Assembly (NCBI GenBank): GCA_023432985.1
Contig: JAEZEQ010000004.1
Coordinates: 27,310-91,309, forward strand
Origin: Bacteroidota bacterium
Lineage (GTDB): Bacteria > Bacteroidota > Bacteroidia > CAIKAF01
Direction of reading: 5' to 3'
DNA: 64,000 nucleotides
The notes under the pieces are model-generated. The model made no database searches. It was not told the origin of the DNA and saw nothing but the letters and a program-made list of their open reading frames with translations. This document shows, one piece after another, positions 53,705 through 63,200 of this stretch. The translations under genes and the position numbers were made by a program. Numbering within the stretch: the first letter of the stretch is position 1; every line of letters begins with the position of its first letter.

Positions 53705-54304
53705 ATGACAATTTCGGAATCCTATCGAATATTAGAAGTGCCTCCGGGTGCAGATTCGGCACAAATCCGAAAGGCATATTTACGTCTGGCCAAAATATGG
53801 CATCCGGATGTAAATAATCAAGCCGGAGCCAAAAGAAAATTTCAGGATATACAATTGGCATATCAAACGCTGAAAAAGGCGCAAAAAAAAGGCATACATT
53901 TCGACCAAAGTGGAACTGCAGTTGAAAATAAAGTCGAAACCAAGGCGGAAAAAATCCGCAAACAAAGAGAAAAAATGCGCCAATATCAGGAAGAGTTGCG
54001 CAGCAAAAAACAAGAAGAATTGGCCCGAAAACATGCGTTGGATTATGTATCTATTTTGCAATCCAAATCACCATGGATTTATAAAAGTGTATATATTTTA
54101 TATTTAGTTCTCTCTTTCTGTTTACTGTGTCTGGTTTTATATGTAAGCATAAGCGGATTTTTTCTGTTTGGGATACCACATATTTTCATACTGTTTGGTG
54201 TAGGGGTATTCACTATGCTTCCTGTATATTATATTTATATATTTCTGAAGGAATTTGCATTTCTCTATACTTCCGGCAAACCAAAAATTAAATTTTATTC
54301 ATGA
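53705..54304 (+). CDS. J-domain membrane protein
   Basis: A 199-residue protein with an N-terminal J domain (residues 5-62) holding the HPD motif at residues 33-35, a charged helical linker rich in Lys, Gln and Glu, and two hydrophobic helices (about 120-145 and 155-185). It should recruit DnaK to the membrane. The start at 53705 fits the J-domain boundary. Its TGA overlaps the next ATG (ATGA at 54301). Confidence 0.9.
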   Translation: MTISESYRILEVPPGADSAQIRKAYLRLAKIWHPDVNNQAGAKRKFQDIQLAYQTLKKAQKKGIHFDQSGTAVENKVETKAEKIRKQREKMRQYQEELRSKKQEELARKHALDYVSILQSKSPWIYKSVYILYLVLSFCLLCLVLYVSISGFFLFGIPHIFILFGVGVFTMLPVYYIYIFLKEFAFLYTSGKPKIKFYS

Positions 54305-54696
54305 CAAACCAGAATATATTGCATGCCGTTTTGCATACGCTATTGCCTCAAATAGAGGCAGACATAAACGAATTTGGCTTTTTTGCGGCCACAGCAGGTT
54401 GGGTAAAACCCAATTTGGAATTGGAAGTTTGGCCTGAACCTAAAAATGAATTGGAGGACGAGCAATTGGTGGTGCGCATGCGCAAAGAAACCGGACAAAA
54501 TGTACATCTTTTCGGACGTGTGGCTACATGGATTTGTTATGCCGCCGTGCCCGAAGGTCAGGAAGAGGATTGCGCCATAGTAGAGATAAAAATTGTAGGC
54601 GAAAAATGCCGATATTATTATTATTACCCCTATGTTATAGACGGCGAAAATATGCATTGGGGAACGCCTTGGGCCGAAAAAGTAGCCACCGGATAA
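54301..54696 (+). CDS. Hypothetical protein
   Basis: A 131-residue soluble protein, start overlapping the J-domain gene. It has no signal peptide and no motif that I recognise. It is acidic, with a central strand-rich region (QLVVRMRKETGQNVHLFGRV) and a Tyr run (CRYYYYYPYVIDG). Coupling suggests it works with the J-domain protein or is a stable small partner; this is inference. Confidence 0.7.
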   Translation: MTNQNILHAVLHTLLPQIEADINEFGFFAATAGWVKPNLELEVWPEPKNELEDEQLVVRMRKETGQNVHLFGRVATWICYAAVPEGQEEDCAIVEIKIVGEKCRYYYYYPYVIDGENMHWGTPWAEKVATG

Positions 54697-54716
54697 ACTA
54701 AATTTCACCTTCCAGT

Positions 54717-55700
54717 ATGAATGGACATTATTTTCTTGTTTTCTTATTTGGATTGCTTGTTATTACCATAGGTGCCGAAATACTACTTCGAGGCGCATCT
54801 AAAATAGCTTCCTTATTAAAAATAAAACCTATAATAATCGGACTTACCGTAGTAGCCATCGGCACCAGTTTGCCCGAATTGGCGGTGGGACTTACAGCAA
54901 TAAAAGAAGGGGTCAGTGATATTGCCGTGGGCAATATAGCGGGAACCAATATCGTAAATATACTCTTAATACTCGGTTTAAGTGCTGCTATTCGACCTTT
55001 ACCTCTGCAACTGAACAGCATAAAAATTGAACTTTTTGCTATGATTCTCGCTTCCGCATTATTGTTCTTCTTTTCTATAGACGGCACTCTCTCTCAATTC
55101 GATTCCGGCATTTTAATTTTACTCGGACTGATTTATCTTATCATAATTATTCGCAGCAGTAAGAAAGAGCCTGTAAAATTACAAATAGAATTTCACGAAG
55201 AATACGAACCCAGTCCCCTCACCGAAAGACGAGATTTAAAAACGTGGATTTGGCATTTCATGTTGTTGTTTTGCGGAATAATTGCCACCATATACGGCGC
55301 AGAGCAAATGATAATTGGGGCCACATATTTGGCAAAAAATTACGGAATCAGTGATGGAGTAATCGGCCTTACCATCGTGGCCATTGGCACATCAGCACCC
55401 GAACTGGCCACCACATTGGTTTCTACGTATAAAAATGAAAGAGATGTTGCCATAGGAAACCTACTGGGAAGCAGTGTAATAAATATATTTATTATTCTTG
55501 GCTTCACCGGACTATTTATTCCAAATGGCATAGACATATCAGAGGATATATTATGGTTCGATTTGCCGTTTGCGGGTTTGGTAGCCCTGGCCTGTTATCC
55601 TGTATTTCGATCGGACCAATTAGTGAGCAGAAAAGAAGGAATTCTATTTTTAGGGTTCTATTTACTTTATCTGAGTTATCTCATTATTTTCCGAACCTAA
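54717..55700 (+). CDS. Calcium/sodium antiporter (CaCA family)
   Basis: A 327-residue membrane protein with ten or eleven helices and the two alpha repeats of the CaCA family: VAIGTSLPELAVGL ... NIAGTNIVNILLILG and VAIGTSAPELATTL ... NLLGSSVINIFIILG. The Glu of each GTS-PE motif binds the cation. It is of YrbG-like type and likely exchanges Ca2+ for Na+ or H+. It is 20 bases after the hypothetical gene. Confidence 0.95.
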   Translation: MNGHYFLVFLFGLLVITIGAEILLRGASKIASLLKIKPIIIGLTVVAIGTSLPELAVGLTAIKEGVSDIAVGNIAGTNIVNILLILGLSAAIRPLPLQLNSIKIELFAMILASALLFFFSIDGTLSQFDSGILILLGLIYLIIIIRSSKKEPVKLQIEFHEEYEPSPLTERRDLKTWIWHFMLLFCGIIATIYGAEQMIIGATYLAKNYGISDGVIGLTIVAIGTSAPELATTLVSTYKNERDVAIGNLLGSSVINIFIILGFTGLFIPNGIDISEDILWFDLPFAGLVALACYPVFRSDQLVSRKEGILFLGFYLLYLSYLIIFRT

Positions 55701-55716
55701 ATGTCCATATTCGGTA

Positions 55717-56277
55717 TCAAAATTGCAATTTAACGCCAATTCCATGTTGAGATACAGAGGGTTTAACGCGGTAACTTAAATCATCACTAACATCGAAAGT
55801 ACTTAAATGTGCATCTACAACGGCATCGACCATTTGCAAAAGATAAACACCGGCAATAATCACTGCGCCTATATCTCTGTTGCGTCTGAAATACAAGGCA
55901 TCGGCTTCAATTTGCTCCTTTGAGGCAAGGTTATATTTTGGGTGCAGGTTATAGCCGGGAAGTCCAATCCTTGCTCGGTAAGATTGGCGCGCTATGGATA
56001 AATTCCGTTGGTTCACCCCCATGAAATATCCGGCTCCGGCCAATCCCCCATACACTATAGGCAATTTCCAGTATTTACGATTATAAATTTGGCCCAAACC
56101 CGGACAAATAGCCATATAAGTAGCCTTAACCGGATCTCGGGGAATAATAACCTTGGTTTTCTTTACTTTAGACTTTTTAGCCGGAATGCTATCGTTTTGT
56201 GCGAGCAATACGGAAGAAAGCGACAGGCAAAAAAAACCGGTCAACATCCATGCGTATATATGTTTAGTGAGGCACAA
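55717..56277 (-). CDS. DUF5683 protein
   Basis: A 186-residue protein of the DUF5683 family: DPVKATYMAICPGLGQIYNR, KLPIVYGGLAGAGYFMG and a second helix region IAGVYLLQMVDAVVDAHL. A TTG start at 56277 directly after the parB stop gives the better signal peptide (MCLTKHIYAWMLTGFFCLSL, cut after LLAQ); an ATG at 56247 lacks the basic start. The parA-parB-DUF5683 order recurs, from memory, in Bacteroidota. Function is unknown. Confidence 0.88.
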   Translation of the reverse strand: MCLTKHIYAWMLTGFFCLSLSSVLLAQNDSIPAKKSKVKKTKVIIPRDPVKATYMAICPGLGQIYNRKYWKLPIVYGGLAGAGYFMGVNQRNLSIARQSYRARIGLPGYNLHPKYNLASKEQIEADALYFRRNRDIGAVIIAGVYLLQMVDAVVDAHLSTFDVSDDLSYRVKPSVSQHGIGVKLQF

Positions 56278-57159
56278 TTATTTCAAAGCAGATAAAATAC
56301 GTTGTAAATCTTCCTTAGAGCTGTAATTAATAATAATTTTGCCATTGCCCTTTTTCGATTCTTTAATTTCGACATTGGCATGAAGGATATCATTCAGCAT
56401 AGCGACCTCATCTGTATAATCGAAGGTAGAAATATCGTCCGATTTTTTACCCGAAGCGGCTTTATTCATAGAACGGGCCAAATCTTCCACGGCTCTAACC
56501 GACAATCCGTCCTCGAGAATTTTGCTAAAAATCTTCAATTGTTTTTTGGGATCTGCGATATTAATAAGCGCACGTGCATGCCCCATGCTCAATAATTGTT
56601 TGGTGAGCCCGATTTTAATCTCATCCGGCAATTTCAATAAACGCAAATAATTGGCCACGGTGGCTCTTTCCTTCCCTACCCTTTCGCTCAATTTCTCCTG
56701 AGTGAGATTACACTCTTCCATAAGACGCTGGTAATTAATAGCGACCTCAATGGGATTTAAATTTTCGCGATGCGTATTTTCAATCAGCGCCATTTCGAGC
56801 ATGCCCTGATCATCAGCGGTGCGCACATAAGCGGGGATTTCTTCCAGGCCGGCCTCTTTCGAAGCACGCCAACGTCTTTCTCCACTGATCAACTGATACT
56901 TCCCGGCAGAAACCTTACGCACGGTAATGGGCTGAATCAATCCATGCATTTTAATGCTGTCAATCAATTCATTCAAGGCCTCCTCGCTAAATTCTGTCCG
57001 TGGCTGAAACGGATTGGGCTCTATTTGAGCAACCGGTATAGATGCAACGCCGGTCGGCTTCTTTTCAGCTGCCTCCGGGGTCAATAATTCCGCCTGCTGA
57101 TCGGGAGTCGATAACAATGCACTTAATCCTCTCCCTAATCCTTTTTTCTTCGCGCTCAT
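56278..57159 (-). CDS. parB: Chromosome-partitioning protein ParB
   Basis: A 293-residue ParB/Spo0J protein: the N-terminus MSAKKKGLGRGLSALLS, the CTPase motif (NPFQPRTEF, LIDSIKMHGLIQPI, LISGERRWRA, ENTHRENLNPIEVA) and the helix-turn-helix (LTQEKLSERVGKERATVANYL). A C-terminal dimer domain ends LQRILSALK. It binds parS and slides as a CTP clamp. I find no parS-like palindrome in the window. Confidence 0.97.
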   Translation of the reverse strand: MSAKKKGLGRGLSALLSTPDQQAELLTPEAAEKKPTGVASIPVAQIEPNPFQPRTEFSEEALNELIDSIKMHGLIQPITVRKVSAGKYQLISGERRWRASKEAGLEEIPAYVRTADDQGMLEMALIENTHRENLNPIEVAINYQRLMEECNLTQEKLSERVGKERATVANYLRLLKLPDEIKIGLTKQLLSMGHARALINIADPKKQLKIFSKILEDGLSVRAVEDLARSMNKAASGKKSDDISTFDYTDEVAMLNDILHANVEIKESKKGNGKIIINYSSKEDLQRILSALK

Positions 57160-57161
57160 AC

Positions 57162-57968
57162 TTACTCTGACTCTATCTTTTTATCCGATTTATTAATTTT
57201 AGTCATATTGTTCTTTTGCAAAATTTCCCGGGCTAAGTCCAGATAATTTTGCGAACCTTTGCTCTCAATATCATACATAATGATGGATTCACCATGACTC
57301 GGAGCCTCTCCCAACGTGGTATTCCTGTGAATCATCGTTTCAAATACCAAATCTTCAAAATTGGTTTGTACATCTTCGGCCACTTGATTACTTAAACGTA
57401 AACGACGGTCGAACATGGTCAACAATATACCTTCAATAACCAAATTCTCATTCAATCTATGCTGAACAATCTTTATGGTATTCAATAATTTGCCCAATCC
57501 TTCCAATGCAAAATATTCACATTGAACGGGAACAATAATGCTGTCTGAGGCTGTTAATGCATTTACGGTAACCAAGCCTAAAGAAGGCGAACAATCAATA
57601 ATGATAAAATCATAATCGTCTTTGATTTGATCGATTACTTTTTTCATCATAAATTCCCGGTCATCCATTTCCACCATTTCCAATTCGGCGCCTACTAAAT
57701 CTATATGAGCCGGAATTATATCCAAATTGGGCGTACCCGATTTCAAAATAATATCCGAAGGCTTTGCTTCATTAAGCATACAGTCGTATATACTGGTTTT
57801 GATATTGTGTTGATCGAAACCTATACCTGATGTAGCATTGGCTTGCGGATCTGCATCGATAATCAATGTCTTATACTCAAGCACTGCTAATGCCGCCGAT
57901 AAATTGATAGATGTGGTTGTCTTACCAACACCACCTTTTTGATTCGCAATTGAGATAACTTTTCCCAT
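57162..57968 (-). CDS. parA: Chromosome-partitioning ATPase ParA/Soj
   Basis: A 268-residue ParA-type ATPase with the deviant Walker A KGGVGKTTTS (residues about 10-19), IIDADPQANAT and IIIDCSPSLGLVT. It works with ParB in chromosome segregation and is directly upstream of it. Promoter box TACTTTTG (minus, 58005-58012) lies 36 bases before the ATG. Confidence 0.97.
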   Translation of the reverse strand: MGKVISIANQKGGVGKTTTSINLSAALAVLEYKTLIIDADPQANATSGIGFDQHNIKTSIYDCMLNEAKPSDIILKSGTPNLDIIPAHIDLVGAELEMVEMDDREFMMKKVIDQIKDDYDFIIIDCSPSLGLVTVNALTASDSIIVPVQCEYFALEGLGKLLNTIKIVQHRLNENLVIEGILLTMFDRRLRLSNQVAEDVQTNFEDLVFETMIHRNTTLGEAPSHGESIIMYDIESKGSQNYLDLAREILQKNNMTKINKSDKKIESE

Positions 57969-57984
57969 TCAGGTTCAATTCTGT

Positions 57985-57992
57985 TATTTTTG
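57985..57992 (+). promoter_or_regulatory. -7 promoter box TATTTTTG for the FMN reductase
   Basis: Exact TAnnTTTG match on the plus strand, 67 bases before the ATG at 58060. It lies between the parA start and the parA box on the other strand, so the two promoters overlap and may interfere. Confidence 0.4.
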
Positions 57993-58004
57993 TAATTATG
58001 TACA

Positions 58005-58012
58005 CAAAAGTA
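58005..58012 (-). promoter_or_regulatory. -7 promoter box TACTTTTG of parA
   Basis: Exact TAnnTTTG match on the minus strand, 36 bases before the parA ATG. Confidence 0.5.
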
Positions 58013-58059
58013 ACGATTTTGACCTGCTTTTCTTTTACCTTTCTTAAATATTTTAAACA

Positions 58060-58596
58060 ATGACTGATAATCAACATATAACAATTATTTCTGCCAGCCC
58101 CAGACCCGAAAGCAATACCCGAAAGGTTTGTGCCCATTATATCAAATATGCGCGAAACAATCACCCCAATATCAACAGCTTAGACCTTGCTGACATGGAT
58201 GCGGATTTCTTGTTTCACAATCAGGTAATGGGAAATGGAAATGAAAAAATAGACCTTTGGGTCAACGAAAAAATAGTAACAGCTACGCATTTGGTCTTTG
58301 TTTTTCCGGAATATAACGGCAGTTTTCCCGGCATTTTAAAGGTTTTTATAGATGGAGTTAAGCCGGATTATTTTAAAAATAAAAAGGTCGGATTAATAGG
58401 CGTAGCTACCGGCAGAGCAGGAAATTTGAGAGGCATGGATCATTTTCAGATGGTATTGCACCACTTGGGCGCTCTTGTTTTGCCTATAAACTTACCCCTT
58501 AGTTCCATCCATAATCTGAGTAATGAAAATGGAATTACAGACCAAAACACACAAAATGCATTACATTTGCACTTTAATAAACTTATTTCATTTTAA
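58060..58596 (+). CDS. NADPH-dependent FMN reductase family protein
   Basis: A 178-residue flavodoxin-fold protein: ISASPRPESNTRKV (FMN phosphate loop), FPEYNGSFPGILKVFIDGV (family signature) and GVATGRAGNLRG. It should reduce flavins or quinones with NAD(P)H in the cytoplasm. It is divergent from parA and precedes the DoxX-like gene by nine bases. Confidence 0.93.
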   Translation: MTDNQHITIISASPRPESNTRKVCAHYIKYARNNHPNINSLDLADMDADFLFHNQVMGNGNEKIDLWVNEKIVTATHLVFVFPEYNGSFPGILKVFIDGVKPDYFKNKKVGLIGVATGRAGNLRGMDHFQMVLHHLGALVLPINLPLSSIHNLSNENGITDQNTQNALHLHFNKLISF

Positions 58597-58605
58597 TTAT
58601 ATCTC

Positions 58606-59016
58606 ATGAACGAATTAGCTTTAAACCTAATACAAATAGCCGGACTTGCCCTATTGGCCATATTATTTTTGCAATCGGGCCTCGATAAGATAGTAGATTT
58701 CAAAGGAAATTTAACCTGGTTGAAAGGGCATTTTGCACAAACTATGTTTAAAAATTTAGTACCTTCTTTGCTCATTGTAATAACTCTGATTGAGATTTCG
58801 GCTGGATTATTTTCTGCTCTTTCCGCGGCTTTATTTATGATTCCGGAATTGAACGAATATGCCGTACTAACCGGTGTTATGGGAGCCGCTAATGCCTTAC
58901 TGGCTTTGCTTTGTTTATTTTTCGGACAAAGAATTGCCAAGGATTATGCCGGAGCTGCTTCTCTTGTACCTTATTTTTTGGTAAGTGGCTTAACCCTTTT
59001 TGTAGTAAGCCTCTAA
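58606..59016 (+). CDS. DoxX-like membrane protein
   Basis: A 136-residue protein with four hydrophobic helices and LFLQSGLDKIVDFKGN after the first, the typical DoxX/DoxD pattern. DoxX-like proteins are associated with thiosulfate or redox stress systems, but function is mostly unknown. Gene spacing suggests an operon with the FMN reductase gene. Confidence 0.85.
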   Translation: MNELALNLIQIAGLALLAILFLQSGLDKIVDFKGNLTWLKGHFAQTMFKNLVPSLLIVITLIEISAGLFSALSAALFMIPELNEYAVLTGVMGAANALLALLCLFFGQRIAKDYAGAASLVPYFLVSGLTLFVVSL

Positions 59017-59160
59017 AATAAAACTGTCGCTTAAAGTTTGTCCGAATTATTTCTATTCTTGAGGCGAAGACTCTTCTATTGCTTTGAATCTGCCCAGAGC
59101 TATTCCTAAGCAGCCATTTCGATTTTAATATCTTTCTTTTCAAAAAAACAGGAATTTCGT

Positions 59161-59200
59161 ATAAAAATTTTATATTTGAAATAAAAATTTTATATTTGAA
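59161..59200 (+). repeat. Exact 20-bp tandem duplication carrying a -7 promoter box
   Basis: The 20-base unit (ATAAAAATTTTATATTTGAA) occurs twice in a row, 59161-59180 and 59181-59200, and a partial third (ATAAAAA) follows. Each contains TATATTTG (59171-59178, 59191-59198), an exact -7 consensus. The second lies 22 bases before the ATG at 59221. Confidence 0.9.
59171..59198 (+). promoter_or_regulatory. Twin -7 promoter boxes TATATTTG
   Basis: Two exact TAnnTTTG boxes 20 bases apart, one in each copy of the duplication. Either could start transcription of the downstream Tat-signal gene, giving leaders of about 40 and 20 bases. Confidence 0.5.
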
Positions 59201-59220
59201 ATAAAAAAAACTCTATCCCC

Positions 59221-60051
59221 ATGAAAAGACGACAATTTTTCAAAAATGCTGCCCTTTTGGGAGTTGCTGCACCAATGGTTACTTTGCGCAATTTTCAGGA
59301 CAAAACGGATTGTTATAAAAGCATTTTTTATTATACCGCTAAACATCCGGTAAATAATAAACCTCTTTATTGGCAAGTAAATGCATGCAAAGCTGCTTTA
59401 ATGAACCCGGGCAATGCGGCTGAAAATGATCGATTTTTTTTGTTGAAGGTATACCAATATGTTGGCGATATTAAAGCGGTTGATATAGCGGTTTGGCAAG
59501 GAAAATTTCAAATAATCGAATCTACATTAGTTTCAAACTCTTCTAAGAGCTATGAGGTAAAATCAAAACTCATTTCCATCTTCCAAGAAGATCTGGAAAT
59601 CCCCTATAATATCCAATTCAAAAAATTCAATTTCATTTTCGACAAAAATCAGGAGCCCTGTTTTATTTCTATTTCGGATAAAAAAGGAAATAATGTCGTG
59701 AAAATTTATGAGGATTGGGACGATTATGAAGATTGTTATCTCACTACAGCCTGCGTAAATCACATGGGCAAAAGTGACGATTGTGCCGAGTTGACTATAT
59801 TGAGAAATTTCAGAGATAATGTTTTATTAAGCTCTATTCCCGGTCGTGAGTTGGTACGCCAATATTATGCTTTTGCGCCTCAATTATTGCAATGTATAAA
59901 TCAAGATTCGGAAAAAAACCGCATTTATGATTCAATTTATTCAGAAATGATTATGCCGGTAATCGAATTTATTGACCAAAGAAAAAATGAAGAAGCCATT
60001 GCATTGTATAGGAATTTCACCCTGCAATTGAAAGAAAAATACATGTCCTGA
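59221..60051 (+). CDS. Orphan protein with twin-arginine signal
   Basis: A 276-residue protein starting MKRRQFFKNAALLGVAAPMV, a Tat-type signal (RRQFF) followed by a short hydrophobic stretch. The mature part has no recognised domain; it has paired segments such as YEDWDDYEDCYLTTACVNHMG with two Cys. Tat export would imply folding before export, often with a cofactor, but none is apparent. No similar gene is adjacent, and it is separately transcribed from a duplicated promoter. Confidence 0.75.
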   Translation: MKRRQFFKNAALLGVAAPMVTLRNFQDKTDCYKSIFYYTAKHPVNNKPLYWQVNACKAALMNPGNAAENDRFFLLKVYQYVGDIKAVDIAVWQGKFQIIESTLVSNSSKSYEVKSKLISIFQEDLEIPYNIQFKKFNFIFDKNQEPCFISISDKKGNNVVKIYEDWDDYEDCYLTTACVNHMGKSDDCAELTILRNFRDNVLLSSIPGRELVRQYYAFAPQLLQCINQDSEKNRIYDSIYSEMIMPVIEFIDQRKNEEAIALYRNFTLQLKEKYMS

Positions 60052-60255
60052 TCAAAGGCCCAGGAGCGAAAGAATCTCAGCCTGCAAGTGGAAGTATAAA
60101 AGCGTTTAAGCCTCATCTCATTTTGCGTATTTCGAAAAGAAATAGGACGCATGAAAGCCCATTGAGCTCATTTATTTTGAGAAATATTCCCATTTTAAAT
60201 ATGGCTCATTCAGCACGAATAGAAATTAACATTTTTTAATACCCTCATTATTTAC

Positions 60256-60263
60256 TATATTTG
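60256..60263 (+). promoter_or_regulatory. -7 promoter box TATATTTG of the large surface protein gene
   Basis: Exact TAnnTTTG match, 26 bases before the ATG at 60290. Confidence 0.55.
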
Positions 60264-60289
60264 TGCATTCATCTACAAAAGTAAAAAGT

Positions 60290-63200
60290 ATGAAATCATT
60301 AAAAATTACGGGAATATTAGTCTTGCTTTTTATGGCTATTCCCTTTGCGAAAGCACAAACAAACTCTGTAGAAGTAAAGGATGGTTTAGGCGCAGTTATC
60401 AGTTCACATAACAGTATTACGGCTGCTTTGGCCTCCATACCACTCAGTATAAGTCAGCCCTATATTATTGAGTTGACATCTTCCTATACGGCGGCAAACG
60501 AAAGTTATCCTATAACTTTGCTTGCGCGAAGTGGAGCCAGTGCAACCAATACGATTACCATCAGGCCTGCTGCGGGAGCCGGGGCAAAAAACCTAAGCTC
60601 AGCCAATCAAATTTTCCATTTTAACGATGCCGATTATGTATATATAGATGGAAGAGAAGGCGGAGTTGGTACCGCTTCATCCTTGACCATAATGTGTACT
60701 GCGACAGGTTCCACGAGTACTATTCTTTTTGATAATGGTGCAACATATAACAAAGTAAGCTATTGCACTATTTTCCATGGATCCAGTAGCAGTGCGGGTA
60801 GAGGAGTTCATTTCAGCACTTCTGTATCCAATCCTTCAGGAAACTCCTATAATACCATTGAATATTGTGATATAACAGGAGGCAGATATAGAATCAATAG
60901 TTCGGGTACAGCGGCTAATCCGAACAGAAAAAACACAATTAAATCCGTGAACATAATGAACATTACTTTTGCGGGAATTTGGGCACAAGCCAATACAGCC
61001 GGATTAGTGGTTGATTCATGTACTTTCCAAAATACAACATCGACGGGAAACAGTGGTTATTTTATATTATTCGATTCTCAACTGGATACGGCAATTATTC
61101 GAAACAGTACATTCAAAGATTTACAGCTTTCTACTCAAAGTTCGAATGCTCCTTCTATTTATTTCAGAACCGGAGTTTCGGGCAATTGTTATTCCATAAT
61201 TTACAACAATTTTATTTCATACGAACAAGGCAATACCAGTGCTACGAATTTATCCGGAATTTCCTTTGAAGGTACGAATGGGTATAGTTCTCAAATCTAC
61301 AACAATACCATTAAAATGGGTGGAGTTATGGGCAGCGTCGGTACGAGTGGAAATGTGGTTTCGACCTGCTTAAAAGTATCTACCACCAATGCGTCCACCT
61401 TAGATATAAAAAACAATTTGTTTTTAAATACGAGAAGCGGGGGTAATTCGGGCGTATTGCATACAGCAATGAATTTCACCAATACGGCTACTCCGATTAA
61501 TGCAGATTACAATACCTATAATTCGACCCAGGGAACTTTGATTCGATACGGAACTACAAACTATACGAATCTTGCAACATGGCAAGGATTTGTACCCGCC
61601 GGAAATGAGCAAAATTCCAACACTACGGTCGTACAAACCACTTCCGGAAGCGACTTGCATTTAGCGGGGAGTTCGATTGGAGATCTAAGTTTAATAGGTT
61701 CCCCCATCAGCTTTATTACAAGCGATATTGACGGGCAATTAAGAAATCCGGCTATGCCCTACAGAGGCGCTGACGAAGCTGCCCCCTTTCAAACGAATTG
61801 TTCGGGAAATCCGGGGTCGGGTTCCACTACCGCATCGCAGGTAGAAGTATGTATGAATGGAACAAGCAACTTAGGCATTTCGGGTATATTCACAACATTG
61901 CCCGACTTAACTTTCCAATGGCAATCTTCTCCGGATAATATTACCTACACGAATATAGCCGGGGCAAATGCGGATACATATCAAGCTACAATAACCGGAG
62001 ATATGTGGTATAGGGTATATGTAACATGCACAACATCGGCATTGACAGATACCATGAGTCCAATTCAAATTCAATTATTAAATCCACCTACGGTCGGTGG
62101 TATTTCTGTAAGCAATGTAGGCGATACCTATACCTATACGGCAACAGGTGTAACCGGAACGGTGACCAATTATTTATGGGACTTAGGAAATGGACAGACT
62201 TCTACTTCAGCAAGTCCGGTTATTACCTATACTTCAGGTGGACCATTAACAGTAAGTGTAACCGTTAGCAATGCATGCGGTACTGATGTTTATACGACAA
62301 CGGTGCAGGTAGGATGTTCGGGTACACCGCCCCTGGGAACGGTAGTTTCCAGCACATTAAGTGCATGTGTAAACTCGGCTATAAACTTGAGTTTAACCGG
62401 CATTGTGGGAAGTACGCTTGGATTAACCTATCAATGGGAAAGTTCTACAGATGGGATAAATTTCACGCCTATCCCGGGTGCTACAAATCCGAATTTCATT
62501 ACCCAAATTACGCAAAACACATTCTACAGATGTGTTATTACTTGCAGCAATTCGGGCTTAAGCATTACTACTGCTGACGTAGAAGTAACCATACTTCCTG
62601 CGCCAACCGTTAGTGCGATTACTTTTACAAATACCAATAACCAGTATGATTTTTCCGGATCCGGGATAACGGGTAATCCGAATGTTTATTCATGGGATTT
62701 TGGAGATGGAGCAAGTTCTACAGATGTGAATCCAACCCATACCTATACCCTCGCCGGCACGTATACGGTGACACTTACTGTCACCAATTCTTGTGGTTCT
62801 GCCACTGAAACAATAACCGTAAACGTTGGTTGTACAGGGCCTGCTAACAATGCGACCACAATTAGTTCTGCATTAAATGTATGTTTGGGGGATCCGATTA
62901 CCTTAAGTTTGGGCGGATTGAATGCACAAGAAGCGCTCACATATACCTATCAGTGGCAAAGTTCTGCCGATGGGGTCAATTATACCGATATATCCGGAGC
63001 TACAAATAGTACATATAGTACAACCGTTGGTTCGGATAAATACTATCGTTGTATGATAACATGTCCGCAATATACAGCGACAGCATCCTTACCGGTATCA
63101 TTAAACCAGCAATTTTTACCTGCGGGCACCACAATACATGTTACAAGCAATGGACTTGTTCATAATTTCAGCTTAGGTTTAACCGGCAATTTCAGTTATA

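Noticed and set aside
56278..58060. parS site next to parAB
   Set aside because: I scanned for the TGTTnCACGTGnAACA-type palindrome and saw none in this region or elsewhere in the window.
60052..60255. Possible small gene between the Tat-signal gene and the large surface protein
   Set aside because: Only short frames antisense or without start context are present; nothing beyond the promoter is supported.
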